A stretch of 64,000 bases of DNA from Vreelandella nanhaiensis (GTDB lineage: Bacteria > Pseudomonadota > Gammaproteobacteria > Pseudomonadales > Halomonadaceae): positions 62,001-126,000 of the forward strand of contig NZ_RZHF01000014.1 in the NCBI RefSeq assembly GCF_003990185.1, written 5' to 3'. The translations under genes were made by a program, and so were the position numbers. Every line of letters begins with the position of its first letter. The first letter of the stretch is position 1. This document shows positions 55,220-64,000 of the stretch, in pieces. The notes beneath the pieces are model-generated. The model searched no databases and was not told the DNA's origin. It saw only the letters and a list, made by a program, of their open reading frames with translations.

Positions 55220-57130
55220 CTACTTCTTCCTCCCTCCGGTACTTTTCCTTTTTGTATAGCTCTTCCTTGGCTTGCTCGTGCGCTTGGCTGGGCTACCGGC
55301 TTCGCCCTGGGCCGTTTGCAGGCTCTGCCTTAGTTTGGCAGCGTCGCTGTGGGTGAGCAGCCCGCGCAAGTCGTCCAATAACGCCTGTTGAAAGGCGCCT
55401 GGGTCATCTTGCTGTTCGGAAATGGCGCGCAGGCGCTGCTCCCATAGCGCGGTACGCTCTGGCGTGCTGACGGCGCTGGGTAGGGCGGCGATCAACGCGC
55501 AGCCGAGCTTGGTAGCGCGCAGGGCCTTTTGCTGACGCACGAGATACCCGCGCTGTACCAGGGTTTCAATGATACCGGCGCGGGTGGCCTCGGTGCCCAG
55601 GCCGTCGGTGTCTCGCAGGGTGCGGCGAACGGCAGGGTCTTCCACATAGCGGCCGATGTTCATCATCGCCTTGATTAGGCTTGCATCGGTAAATGGCTCC
55701 GGCGGGCGGGTCTCTTTCTCTTCCACACCGGCGTTCAGGGCTTGGCAGGCTTCACCCTGAGTAAGCGTCGGCAGGGGCGGCGCTTCTTCTTTGGTAGTGA
55801 AGAGAGGTTTCCAGCCAGGGTCGAGGATGCTTTGGCCACGGGCGCGAAACGCTTCATTTAACAAGGTGAATTCGGCTTTGACTTCAAAGGTACGCAAGGG
55901 GCGGTAGAACTGCGCCATCATGTTGCGCACCACCAGCCGAAACACGTGGCCTTCGGTGACCGAGAGCTGGCTGAAATCCGCCGGTTTTCCGGTGGGAGCA
56001 AGCGCGTGGTGAGCGCCTACCTGCTTGTCGTTCCACGCCTTGGAGCGCAGGGTGAAGTCGGCGCCGTTCAGCCATTGCCTGAGTGTGGCGTCATTCTGAC
56101 AGGCGCCGCTCAAGCTGCGCTGGGCAAGCGGCAAATGCTCTTCAGGCAAGTAGCGGCAGTCGGAGCGTGGGTAGGTAATCAATTTGTGCTGCTCGTAAAG
56201 CCGCTGACAGATATCCAGCACCATTTGCGCGGAAAGCCCATGACGGCGGGCCGCATCTACCTGTAAAGCTGAAAGCGAGTAGGGCAGCGGCGGTGCCTGG
56301 CGTTTTTCCTGTTGATCAAGCTTGGTGAGCTGGCCGGTAGCGCCCGGCAGCTTGGCCGCTAGCGCATCGGCGGGTTTGCGGTCAATCAAACGGCCTTGAT
56401 CGTCTAATGGCTGGTTTTCCTTAGGCGCCCACCAGGCGCGCAGCTGACCGTTGGCGACCTTGAGGTCCACCCATAGTGGGTAGAACGGGTGGGGTTTGAA
56501 ATCTCGTATGGCGTTATCGCGGCGAACAATCAGCCCGAGTACCGGGGTTTGCACGCGACCAACCGAAAGCACGCCATCGTGGCCTGCCTGACGGCCGGTT
56601 AGCGTCCAGGCGCGAGTCAAGTTGATTCCATACAGCCAGTCGGCGCGTGAACGCGCCTGGGCTGCCTGAAAAAGTGGCTGGAATTCCTGATTGGAGCGCA
56701 GTTTGGCAAGTGCGCGGCTTACCGCGGGGCGGTTAAGGTCGCTGATTAACAGGCGTGTGACCGGGCCTCGGTACTTTAAGTGCTCAATCACTTCCTGCAC
56801 CAGCAACTGGCCTTCACGATCCGGGTCGCCGGCATGTACGACTTCTGTAGCCTGCTTGATCAGCTTGCGAATTACCGCTAACTGGCCCCGCGCCTTGGCA
56901 CGCGGGGCCAGCTTCCAGATACCGGGAACAATGGGCAGGCGATCCAGCCGCCACTGTTTATCGGCGGGATCGTAGGCTTCAGGAGGCGACTGCTCAAGCA
57001 GGTGGCCTAAACACCAGGTCACGGTGGTATCACCGCAAATGATGGCGCCTTCCTGGCGTTTGGGGCTACCCGGCAGCGCTTCGGCAATGGCCCGGGCAAG
57101 GCTGGGTTTTTCGGCAATGATCAAGCGCAT
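55220..57130 (-). CDS. topB: DNA topoisomerase III
   Basis: This type IA topoisomerase decatenates and relaxes DNA through a covalent 5'-phosphotyrosine. The 636-residue protein starts with the TOPRIM domain (IIAEKPSLARAIAEAL, DPDREGQLL). The active tyrosine lies in ITYPRSDCRYLP. The C-terminus ends in a Lys/Arg-rich tail (KPRKSYTKRKS), without obvious zinc fingers. A start at 57130 was chosen because earlier in-frame codons add a sequence unlike the family. It is divergent from the ABC1 kinase-like gene. Confidence 0.93.
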   Translation of the reverse strand: MRLIIAEKPSLARAIAEALPGSPKRQEGAIICGDTTVTWCLGHLLEQSPPEAYDPADKQWRLDRLPIVPGIWKLAPRAKARGQLAVIRKLIKQATEVVHAGDPDREGQLLVQEVIEHLKYRGPVTRLLISDLNRPAVSRALAKLRSNQEFQPLFQAAQARSRADWLYGINLTRAWTLTGRQAGHDGVLSVGRVQTPVLGLIVRRDNAIRDFKPHPFYPLWVDLKVANGQLRAWWAPKENQPLDDQGRLIDRKPADALAAKLPGATGQLTKLDQQEKRQAPPLPYSLSALQVDAARRHGLSAQMVLDICQRLYEQHKLITYPRSDCRYLPEEHLPLAQRSLSGACQNDATLRQWLNGADFTLRSKAWNDKQVGAHHALAPTGKPADFSQLSVTEGHVFRLVVRNMMAQFYRPLRTFEVKAEFTLLNEAFRARGQSILDPGWKPLFTTKEEAPPLPTLTQGEACQALNAGVEEKETRPPEPFTDASLIKAMMNIGRYVEDPAVRRTLRDTDGLGTEATRAGIIETLVQRGYLVRQQKALRATKLGCALIAALPSAVSTPERTALWEQRLRAISEQQDDPGAFQQALLDDLRGLLTHSDAAKLRQSLQTAQGEAGSPAKRTSKPRKSYTKRKSTGGRKK

Positions 57131-57244
57131 GCGAAGCGTGGCCTTAACGTCTGTTCGAAATGCGCCTATGGTAACAGAGGTGGTTAGGCAGTCGGAGAAC
57201 TCGGCTTCCCAAAATACATTCTGCGTTCTTAGAGAGACGGCCAT

Positions 57245-58498
57245 ATGCGTGAACGCGGTAGAACACGGCGGTTAATGGGCTTGAGCGCGCGTACGGGCGG
57301 TGCGATGCTTAAAACACGCCTGGGCGGCCAGGCCGATTGGCGCGCGCTGGGCGAGGCGCTGTTTGAAGGACTTTCCGAGCTGAAAGGCCCGGCCATGAAG
57401 ATGGCGCAGATGATGTCCCAGTGGGACGACCTGCTGCCGCCGGATTTAGCCGATGAACTTGCTCGCCTGCAACGCCAGGCCGACCCCATGCCCTGGCCAC
57501 GCATTCATGAAGCGCTGGAGCTGCAGTACGGTGATATCCATACGTACTTTACTGAGGTTGAAGAAACGCCATTTGCCAGCGCCTCCATGGGGCAAGTACA
57601 TAAAGCGATGACCCATGAAGGCGAAGCAGTGGTGCTGAAAGTTCAGTATCCGGGCCTAGCCGATGTGCTGGAAAATGACCTAAAACAGTTACGGCGCATT
57701 ATGAGCCTAGGCCGCTGGTTTAAAGTGCCCCAGGCGCGCCTGGATGCACTGTTCGAGGAACTGGCAGCGGGACTTCGTGATGAGCTGGATTATCAGGCCG
57801 AGGCAAACGCCCTGGCACGTTATCGAGAGCGCTACCAGAGTGATCCGCGGCTCGTAATACCCGAGCCGCTGTTTGCGCTTTCGGGCCAGCATGTTCTGGC
57901 CATGTCTTATGTATCCGGTACCCCGCTACGTGAGCTGGAAAATGCTGAAGATGCACTACGCCAACGGGTAGCCGCGACGCTTGCCGACTGGATCACTCAG
58001 GAACTCTTCACCTTTGGGGAGCTACACGCCGACCCGCACGCGGGCAACTTTGCCGCCGATGAGCAGGGGCGTTTGATTATCTACGATTTTGGTGCGGTGA
58101 TTCCGGTGCCGGAAGGCCGCCTGAACGCCATGATGCAGCTACTCGATGCCACCTTGGCCCACGATCCCATGGCCATGGATGAGGCGATGGCCAATATGGG
58201 CGGACGCCAGGGGCAGGGCGCGCCGCTTTCACTGTATTGTGAGGCGGCTGAATGTATTGCCCCGCTGTTTGAGCCGGGTGAGCAGGATTTAAGCGATGTG
58301 CGCGTGCACCGCCGCCTGCGTGAGCTTTCGCCTAAGGTATGGGCGGCGATGGATCGCCTGCAGCCACCGGCCGATACGCTACTGCTTTCCCGGGCGCTGA
58401 ATGGCCACTACTGGAACCTGATGCGCCTGAAAGCACGGCTGAATATGCATGAGCGTATTCAGCCACTGCTGGCTTGGGCGCGCTCGAACTCTCACTAG
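57245..58498 (+). CDS. ABC1/UbiB-family atypical kinase-like protein
   Basis: This 417-residue protein of the ABC1/ADCK group has the protein-kinase-like blocks VVLKVQYPG (ATP lysine), ELHADPHAGNF (catalytic loop) and IYDFGAV (metal Asp). The KxGQ segment that defines UbiB/COQ8 reads KMAQ here, a variant seen in a separate proteobacterial subgroup. It lacks the C-terminal membrane segments of UbiB. The function may be lipid or quinone related, but it is not clearly UbiB. Confidence 0.82.
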   Translation: MRERGRTRRLMGLSARTGGAMLKTRLGGQADWRALGEALFEGLSELKGPAMKMAQMMSQWDDLLPPDLADELARLQRQADPMPWPRIHEALELQYGDIHTYFTEVEETPFASASMGQVHKAMTHEGEAVVLKVQYPGLADVLENDLKQLRRIMSLGRWFKVPQARLDALFEELAAGLRDELDYQAEANALARYRERYQSDPRLVIPEPLFALSGQHVLAMSYVSGTPLRELENAEDALRQRVAATLADWITQELFTFGELHADPHAGNFAADEQGRLIIYDFGAVIPVPEGRLNAMMQLLDATLAHDPMAMDEAMANMGGRQGQGAPLSLYCEAAECIAPLFEPGEQDLSDVRVHRRLRELSPKVWAAMDRLQPPADTLLLSRALNGHYWNLMRLKARLNMHERIQPLLAWARSNSH

Positions 58499-58527
58499 CA
58501 AACCAGGCTAGGCCGATGTGCCACCGG

Positions 58528-59121
58528 TTAGCGCAGCGTCTTTAGCCAGAACACCAGGGTCTTGTCACTTTCCTGCTGTTCGCCGATGTCCTTCCAGGAA
58601 AAAGTGGTGGTCAACTCAGTGCGGCGTTGATAACCCTGGCTTTTCCAAAAACCATGAAGCGGCCGGTAGTTTTCGGGCCGAAGCGGATGCTCATCAGGGC
58701 GCTCAACGGCGCAGAAAGCGGCAGTTGCATACCCTTCACGAGCGGCGTGGGCTTCGCGCGCGGCCATAAAGGCTTTACCTATGCCTTGGCCCCGGTAGTC
58801 GTGAAGTAACACCGATTCGCCGTAATAGAACACGCTATCAAGCGCGGTACCGGCGGCTTCAAAAGGGCGTTTGAACTCGTCTACTTCATCACTTAGCGGC
58901 TGGCCTGTAGAGGCGCCGACGAGGTGATCACCATCGAAGGCGAGGACAAACAGGCTTGCCGGGTTTGCTGCATAGCGACCCAGGTAATCGGCTTCGTAGG
59001 TCAGATTGCCATCGTATAAATAGGGAAAGTCGTGAAAAACCTGGATACGTAGCTGTGCTAGGGCTCTCAGGTGGGGCGCAATGGCCTGGCCTTGGCAGGT
59101 CGTAAGTGTCAGTTCGTTCAT
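58528..59121 (-). CDS. GNAT-family N-acetyltransferase
   Basis: This 197-residue acetyl-CoA-dependent transferase has the fold's acetyl-CoA loop seen as LHDYRGQGIGKAFM (Q/RxxGxG/A) and preceding strands FVLAFDGDHLVGAS. ATG at 59121 has GGAAGAG upstream; a longer form would overlap the SEC-C gene on the other strand. The substrate is unknown. Confidence 0.82.
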   Translation of the reverse strand: MNELTLTTCQGQAIAPHLRALAQLRIQVFHDFPYLYDGNLTYEADYLGRYAANPASLFVLAFDGDHLVGASTGQPLSDEVDEFKRPFEAAGTALDSVFYYGESVLLHDYRGQGIGKAFMAAREAHAAREGYATAAFCAVERPDEHPLRPENYRPLHGFWKSQGYQRRTELTTTFSWKDIGEQQESDKTLVFWLKTLR

Positions 59122-59272
59122 CGCGTCTCTTCCACTGGGTAAACGCTGAACACTAGCAGCCGTGGGCCACCTCGCCAATCCTCCTGCGTGTTCCCCGGCG
59201 GTCATGCTAAACTATGGCGCTTTTCAAAACGCGCTTTTTAAAATGCGCCTTTCAAAGACAGTGGAGACGGCA

Positions 59273-61090
59273 ATGCTAGCGGTATGGGTCGATCAGCTGC
59301 TGGGATTTGCCTCCGGGGCACTCTCGGCAATCAGGCAGCAAGAACACTATCCCGATTTCATGACATGGGTGCGCGCTGAAGGCGCCAAGTCGTTTAACGG
59401 TAATGTAGCCACCGCCCAGGCGCTGGCCCCCATTTTATGGTCACAAACGCCGTTAGCGCGCCTAGACTTTGCCAGCGAGCCGCTGGCAACACCTGGGCGG
59501 AACGAGCCCTGCTGGTGCGATTCTGGCCGCAAATACAAGCAGTGCTGTTACCGGGTTGATTTCCCGACAGATATTCCTGAACAGATGATGTGGATGCTGT
59601 CGCTGCGCGAATGGAAGGGCGCCACGCTAAAAGCCGCGCTGGAAAGCCGTCAGGCGCCGCCTCAGGCGCTGCTGGAAGCGGGTCTGATTGCCGCGGAAAG
59701 CGGGCAGACCGGGCGCGCCATGCAGATTCTGGAATCACTATTTGACGGTAGCGACTGGTCGCGCCTGCCGGAGCAGGCCGAGCCTGCGTTTGAGATCCTG
59801 CTGGATATCTACCAGGAGCGCGGCTTTACCCGCAAACGGGCCGATCTGCTGGATGACGTGATGGAGCGCGGGCCGCTGTTTTTACGCGGCGTTGCCCTTG
59901 AGCGCCTTTGTCTGATGCACCTGGATAACGATGACCTGGACAGCGCCCGGGCCGCGTTTGTAAAAGCCCAGCAGGCGCTGCCTGATTCGCCGACGCTCGC
60001 CTACATTGAAGCCATGCTGCTGCTCCATGAAGGCCACGAAGAAGAAGCCAAGGAGCGCGCCAACTTCTGGTATCGGCGTCTGGTTCGCCAGGGCGACTTG
60101 GATCAAGAACAGCTCGATTTTCTGGCAGCCCTTGCCGATAACCCTGGCGCGACCCTGGCCGATCAGCTATTGAGTGCGGAAGAGGATCTGGCGACGCCGC
60201 TGGTAGCCTTGCAGGCCTTGCTTGCTGCATTGCCTACCGCGCCAAAGCTCAATATCAGCGTTGATCCTGAAAGTGGCCATCTGCTCTATGCCACCACTGC
60301 CCGCGAAGAAACGCTGTTTGCGGCCTGGCACGAGCAGTTTCAGGTTATGGTCGATGAAGACGTGGCGCTTGGGTTTCGCGATGACCCCTGGGGCAATGCG
60401 GTTGAGTGGATGTCCGCGCTATGCGCAAACCCTGAATGGTTGGATGCACCCCAGGTGGTTCAGGATTTAACCTTGGCGCTGACCAATCGCTTTGGCAGCC
60501 TGCCGTGGATGGCGCCCAGCCTGCTGGAACCCTTGGCGCTGCGCCTCTCGCGCTGGTTGGAGCAGGCCCGGGCCGAAGGTGAGGGTAGCCTGTGCTGGGA
60601 TGATGCCAATAACGCCATGCTGCTGCGTACCGGCCTTGCACTGGTCGTTGGCATGGAGCGCGGTGCTCGCCAGCACTCGCGTGAACTTGCCGAAGAGCTA
60701 TTGGCGATTGATCAGGAAGACAGCCTGGGCCTTAAAGAGCTGGTGCTTGACCAGCTATTGCGTGATGACCGCAACCAGGAGGCGCTGGCGCTTGCGGATC
60801 AGAACAATGACGATGGCTCGTTGGTTTTGGGCCTGTTGATGGGGCGCACGCTGGCGCTTTATCGTTTGGGCCAGCAGGAAGACGCCGAGAAAGCACTGGC
60901 CGAGGTGATGGCCCATAGCCGCTATGCGCTGGAAATGATTTGTGCCGAAAACCCGCGCCCGGCCATGCCCCATGCCGATGGCCAGGTAGACCCTGGCTCG
61001 CGGGCCGAAGCGTGGCAATACCGTACGTTAATGCGTGATCAGTGGCGCACCACGCCGGGTGCGCTTGAATGGTTGAATCAACACCGTTAG
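59273..61090 (+). CDS. SEC-C-motif protein with helical repeats
   Basis: This 605-residue cytoplasmic protein has a SEC-C zinc motif, RNEPCWCDSGRKYKQCC, at about residues 75-91. The long remainder is alpha-helical and TPR-like (paired helices ALLEAGLIAAESGQTGRAMQ, ALERLCLMHLDNDDLDSARA, ALADQNNDDG...). The SEC-C motif is the metal-binding tail of SecA and occurs in many otherwise unrelated proteins, so no Sec-pathway role is implied. ATG at 59273 has GTGGAG upstream; three earlier in-frame starts are less well placed. Confidence 0.75.
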   Translation: MLAVWVDQLLGFASGALSAIRQQEHYPDFMTWVRAEGAKSFNGNVATAQALAPILWSQTPLARLDFASEPLATPGRNEPCWCDSGRKYKQCCYRVDFPTDIPEQMMWMLSLREWKGATLKAALESRQAPPQALLEAGLIAAESGQTGRAMQILESLFDGSDWSRLPEQAEPAFEILLDIYQERGFTRKRADLLDDVMERGPLFLRGVALERLCLMHLDNDDLDSARAAFVKAQQALPDSPTLAYIEAMLLLHEGHEEEAKERANFWYRRLVRQGDLDQEQLDFLAALADNPGATLADQLLSAEEDLATPLVALQALLAALPTAPKLNISVDPESGHLLYATTAREETLFAAWHEQFQVMVDEDVALGFRDDPWGNAVEWMSALCANPEWLDAPQVVQDLTLALTNRFGSLPWMAPSLLEPLALRLSRWLEQARAEGEGSLCWDDANNAMLLRTGLALVVGMERGARQHSRELAEELLAIDQEDSLGLKELVLDQLLRDDRNQEALALADQNNDDGSLVLGLLMGRTLALYRLGQQEDAEKALAEVMAHSRYALEMICAENPRPAMPHADGQVDPGSRAEAWQYRTLMRDQWRTTPGALEWLNQHR

Positions 61091-61128
61091 TAATTTACTG
61101 CGTGTTGACTATATAAGCCCTCAGCCGC

Positions 61129-62490
61129 CTAGCGCGGCTGAGGGGTAGGCACCAGCTGCTTGTCCCGGCTGATCCAGATAGCCAATAGTATGGCCGGAAG
61201 ACCCAGTAGCGTCGCAATAACGAAAAATGTGGCATAGCCCTGTGCCGCGACGATCAGCCCCCCGAAGCCGCTCAAGAATTTCCCCGGTAACGTCATTAGC
61301 GAAGAAAACAGCGCGTATTGGGTCGCGGTATAGGCTCGTGACGTCAGACTGGATAAAAAGGCGATAAACACAGCACTTGCCAGTCCATTGGCGAGATTGT
61401 CGCCAATGATGGTGATTACCAGCACGGGCACCTGATTGCCAACCAGCGCCAGCAGGGCAAACAGCAGATTGGTTAGCATCACAAAACCTGCGCCAAACAC
61501 CAGCAGCGGGCCTATGCCATAGCGCGCCACTAAAAGCCCACCTAGAAGCCCGCCCACGATACTCATGGCGATACCGAAAATATTGGTAACGCTGGCGATG
61601 GTAGCCAAGGAAAAACCCACATCGATATAAAGCGGGTTAGCCATGGACGCCATGGTGAGATCGCTAATCCGGAAAACAGCAATAAATACCAGTATGCCTA
61701 ACGCTTTAACGCCATAGCGGCTGAAAAAATCGGTAAACGGGCAAACGATCGCGCCAATCGCCCAGGCGCCAAACCGGCGTAGCGCTTTGGGTTTGCCTCG
61801 ACTGGCACGAATAAACGTCCGCACTTTGGGCTCGTGAATTAATTGAACGCTCAGCGAGGCGCGCTTGGGCTCAGGACGGAGAAGAACGGTGATAACACCC
61901 ACGCCTACAAGGGCCGCCATGGTCAGGTAGGCCATATCCCAGGAAGCCGCTGCGGCGATGTACAAAGCACCTGCCCCGGCGGCCAGCAAACCACCGCGAT
62001 AGCCAATGATATAGGTAGATGCCATCGCCGCCTGAACATCATCTTCTGCCGATTCAATACGGTAAGCATCGATGGCAATATCCTGTGTTGCGGCACCAAA
62101 CGCCACCAACAGGGCAAAAGCGGCAACTAACCCCAAGTTGCCGAGCGGGTCAGCACCGGCCAGCCCCACCAAACCAGCCGCAATCATTGCCTGAGCCAAT
62201 AGCATCCAGCCTCGGCGTTGGCCAAAGACACGCGTAAGAATCGGCAGGGCGAGGCGATCTACCACAGGCGCCCAGAAAAACTTGATCGAATACAGGATGC
62301 CAATCCAGGAAAAAAAGCCGATAGCGGCAACCTCGACGCCATCACTGCGTAGCCAGGCAGAAAGTGTAGAGAACACCAGTAAAAAGGGTAAGCCAGCGGA
62401 AAACCCCAAAAACAGCATGGTAATAACGGGCGCGCGAAAATAAATCGCCAACGCGCCAAGCCAGCTGCGCTGGGGCAAAGGGGTGGGCAT
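61129..62490 (-). CDS. AmpG-like muropeptide permease (MFS)
   Basis: This major-facilitator transporter of 453 residues has about twelve to fourteen segments. AmpG-like features are FLGFSAGLPFLLVFSTLSAWL at the start, FFWAPVVDRLALP and AFGAATQDIAIDAYRIE. AmpG imports anhydro-muropeptides for cell-wall recycling, and this can couple to beta-lactamase induction; no ampC/ampR is in the window. ATG at 62490 follows TTGGAG. Confidence 0.84.
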   Translation of the reverse strand: MPTPLPQRSWLGALAIYFRAPVITMLFLGFSAGLPFLLVFSTLSAWLRSDGVEVAAIGFFSWIGILYSIKFFWAPVVDRLALPILTRVFGQRRGWMLLAQAMIAAGLVGLAGADPLGNLGLVAAFALLVAFGAATQDIAIDAYRIESAEDDVQAAMASTYIIGYRGGLLAAGAGALYIAAAASWDMAYLTMAALVGVGVITVLLRPEPKRASLSVQLIHEPKVRTFIRASRGKPKALRRFGAWAIGAIVCPFTDFFSRYGVKALGILVFIAVFRISDLTMASMANPLYIDVGFSLATIASVTNIFGIAMSIVGGLLGGLLVARYGIGPLLVFGAGFVMLTNLLFALLALVGNQVPVLVITIIGDNLANGLASAVFIAFLSSLTSRAYTATQYALFSSLMTLPGKFLSGFGGLIVAAQGYATFFVIATLLGLPAILLAIWISRDKQLVPTPQPR

Positions 62491-62584
62491 GTCGTTCAAC
62501 TCCAAAAGACGTTGGCTTTGGCCAAGTGGTAAACTGCATTAAACGGTTAGGATAAAGCAGATAGCTTACGGAGAGGAGTTTTCC

Positions 62585-63103
62585 ATGTCGATCACGGCGC
62601 ATCAGGTCGTCACGCTGCACTATGTGTTGAGCGATATTTTAAATGATGGAAGCGAACAGACCCTGGATGACTCGCAGGCGCGTAACAAGCCGCTTGAGTA
62701 TCTGCACGGCCACGACAATATTGTGCCGGGCCTGGAACAGGCGTTAGCCGGCTTAGCCGCTGGCGACGAGCTGACAGTGACCCTTGCGCCGGAGGAAGCC
62801 TATGGCCTACGCAATGAGGCGCTAGTGCAAGAGGTTGGCCGCGGCTCGTTTGGTAATGCCGAGCTTACACCCGGCAGCCGCTTTCAAACCGAGGGCGAAG
62901 CTGGCCCGCAGATTGTCACCGTGGTCGATGTGGCGGGGGATCGTGTTACCGTGGATACCAATCATCCACTTGCTGGGCGTACGCTAAGTTATCAGGTGCG
63001 TATTCTGGATGTGCGCGAGGCCACCCGCGCCGAGCTTGCCAAAGGGCATCCACTACCGCCGGGTACCGAGCACAGCAAGGTGGAAGATCGTAAAGTGCTG
63101 TAA
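62585..63103 (+). CDS. FKBP-type peptidyl-prolyl isomerase, SlyD-like
   Basis: This 172-residue cis-trans prolyl isomerase has the FKBP domain interrupted by an insert-in-flap region, as in SlyD: PLEYLHGHDNIVPGLEQAL, LAPEEAYGLRNEALVQEV and DTNHPLAGRTLSYQV are visible. The His-rich metal-binding C-terminal tail of E. coli SlyD is absent. GGAGAGGAG lies before the ATG. It is divergent from the AmpG-like gene. Confidence 0.88.
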   Translation: MSITAHQVVTLHYVLSDILNDGSEQTLDDSQARNKPLEYLHGHDNIVPGLEQALAGLAAGDELTVTLAPEEAYGLRNEALVQEVGRGSFGNAELTPGSRFQTEGEAGPQIVTVVDVAGDRVTVDTNHPLAGRTLSYQVRILDVREATRAELAKGHPLPPGTEHSKVEDRKVL

Positions 63104-63370
63104 CACTTGCAATTGCCTCTTAAAAACAGAGCGACGGCTAATTGAGCCACTGGATAGACAAACATTGATCCAGGTCAGCTCCTGCCTGCCATGTTCACGT
63201 TAGGATGTTTGCATATCACGAGGGCAGAGAAACACTCAGGATGAGCGGTTTGTTTTTACAGGGAGTCTTCGTGATGATCGCGTTAATGTGAGTAGGTTGG
63301 TTTATCGCCTGCTGGCTTTGATGTCAGGGGAGGGGGCTTGCTCTAAGCCAGTAAGCTTCCTTACTTATTG
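63104..63370. other. Intergenic with a possible tiny ORF before a terminator
   Basis: No standard gene. A 16-codon frame at 63241 (MSGLFLQGVFVMIALM) is followed after an in-frame TGA by VGWFIACWL, together resembling a small membrane peptide split by a stop. A clear terminator follows at 63371, so a short transcript from here is plausible. Confidence 0.35.
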
Positions 63371-63394
63371 CCGGCCCACTGGGCCGGTTTTTTT
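63371..63394 (+). terminator. Rho-independent terminator
   Basis: CCGGCCC-ACT-GGGCCGG is followed by seven T. It is 270 nt beyond the slyD-like stop, so it may end either that transcript or a small RNA or ORF in between. Confidence 0.9.
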
Positions 63395-63520
63395 GTATAT
63401 GGCCCCCAAGGTGGTGAGCTTCTAACGTGGTAACGTGAAGTTTTCCAGCCAGGACAACACTTGATGCGACGGCATGGGCTTTGAAGTCCAGTAGCCTTGT
63501 CATGAGGTGATTTCCTAAAT

Positions 63521-63557
63521 CCACCACCGTGCCTGACCAGTTACAGCACGGTGGTGG
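63521..63557 (-). terminator. Hairpin just after proS
   Basis: CCACCACCGTGC and GCACGGTGGTGG form a perfect 12-bp stem with a 13-nt loop, 9 nt after the proS stop. No strong T run follows on the minus strand, so termination efficiency is uncertain. Confidence 0.6.
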
Positions 63558-63565
63558 GCTAAGGC

Positions 63566-64000
63566 TTACTGCGGCGTGTGGCTTAGGCTGGCTTTTTCAA
63601 GCAGAAAATCAACAATCTGCTCGGCAGGTACCATGGTGGCTTCGCTATCACGACGGCCTTTGTACTCAAGCTCGCCGTTATCCAGGCTACGATCACCAAT
63701 CACCAGACGATGAGGAACGCCCATCAATTCCAGGTCGGCAAACTTGACGCCAGGGCGTGTATCACGGTCATCCAGCAGTACGTCCAGGCCCGCGGCGGCC
63801 AGGGCTTGATACAAGCGCTCGGATTCTTCACGTACGCGCTGGGACTTATGCGCATTCATGGGCACCAGCGCTACCTGGAACGGTGCAATCGCGTTGGGCC
63901 AGATGATGCCGGCGTCGTCATGGTTCTGCTCAATAGCCGCCGCCACCACACGGGTAATACCGATGCCGTAACAGCCCATCCAAGGGTGGCTGGTTTTGCC
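63566..64000 (-). CDS. proS: Prolyl-tRNA synthetase, C-terminal part (runs off the window)
   Basis: This is the C-terminal 145 residues of a bacterial-type ProRS, which charges tRNA-Pro. The frame is open to the window edge and contains the class II motif 3 segment [21 protein letters not shown] and the anticodon-binding domain ending ([32 protein letters not shown]). The start lies to the right, outside the window. Confidence 0.94.
   Translation of the reverse strand, partial: GKTSHPWMGCYGIGITRVVAAAIEQNHDDAGIIWPNAIAPFQVALVPMNAHKSQRVREESERLYQALAAAGLDVLLDDRDTRPGVKFADLELMGVPHRLVIGDRSLDNGELEYKGRRDSEATMVPAEQIVDFLLEKASLSHTPQ

Noticed and set aside
59162-59272. Longer N-terminus of the SEC-C protein
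   Set aside because: It would overlap the divergent GNAT start region, and the ATG at 59273 has the best-spaced ribosome site.

Overview
The window looks like chromosomal DNA of a moderately halophilic gammaproteobacterium, most likely Halomonas or a close relative of the Halomonadaceae. This is inferred from GC-rich metabolic genes, acidic protein tails (for example the Glu/Asp-rich C-terminus of the formate dehydrogenase beta subunit) and overall gene content. No rRNA is present to settle the taxonomy.

Layout. Positions 1-3933 hold the end of a branched-chain-amino-acid type ABC transporter operon (livF partial, a binding protein, livH, livM), closed by a terminator. Positions 4180-7475 hold three valine-degradation genes (isobutyryl-CoA dehydrogenase, 3-hydroxyisobutyryl-CoA hydrolase, 3-hydroxyisobutyrate dehydrogenase), followed by a glutathione transferase and a PanE-like reductase. 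Positions 9850-15515 are a loose group of membrane and redox genes (DUF1440-like, DUF3703, FAD oxidoreductase, DUF389, SDR, PAP2 phosphatase).

Positions 15516-23400 are the accessory, scarred part. They contain an IS5-type transposase remnant and a decayed second copy of the ParD-like/methionine aminopeptidase pair that is intact at 28.7-29.7 kb. Next comes an AT-rich integron-cassette cluster without integrase, holding a trypsin-like peptidase, a recognisable attC site and a SLATT-domain membrane protein. Then follow a GGDEF/EAL protein, a 2OG-Fe dioxygenase whose terminator is followed by the 5' end of a truncated group IIC-like intron, and a tyrosine-recombinase remnant.

Positions 23.4-31.9 kb carry a diguanylate cyclase, a TauE exporter with a divergent LysR gene, a lipoprotein M48 protease, the intact ParD-like/map pair with a palindromic operator, and a cytoplasmic subtilase followed by a small possible propeptide-type inhibitor. 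Positions 31.9-36.3 kb are a tryptophan-to-anthranilate operon (M20 peptidase, kynA, kynU, kynB) with a divergent LysR gene. Then come a YfcC-type carrier, mepA, a secreted alpha/beta hydrolase, an MgtC-family gene preceded by a short leader ORF, and a DUF945 protein.

Positions 44.4-54.4 kb end in a complete selenium-dependent formate dehydrogenase module read leftwards: fdoG (in-frame UGA with a visible bSECIS hairpin), fdoH, fdoI, fdhE, selA, selB and the selenocysteine tRNA. Only selD is missing from the window. Beside it lies a scar where a divergent lysR/azoreductase pair has lost both 5' halves. The right end has topB, an ABC1 kinase-like gene, a GNAT, a SEC-C/TPR-like protein, an AmpG-like permease, a SlyD-like isomerase and the 3' end of proS.

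The best candidates for something undescribed are the orphan integron cassettes with a peptidase and a SLATT effector-like protein, the duplicated ParD-like/MAP module with its operator, and the cytoplasmic subtilase paired with a separate small protein.
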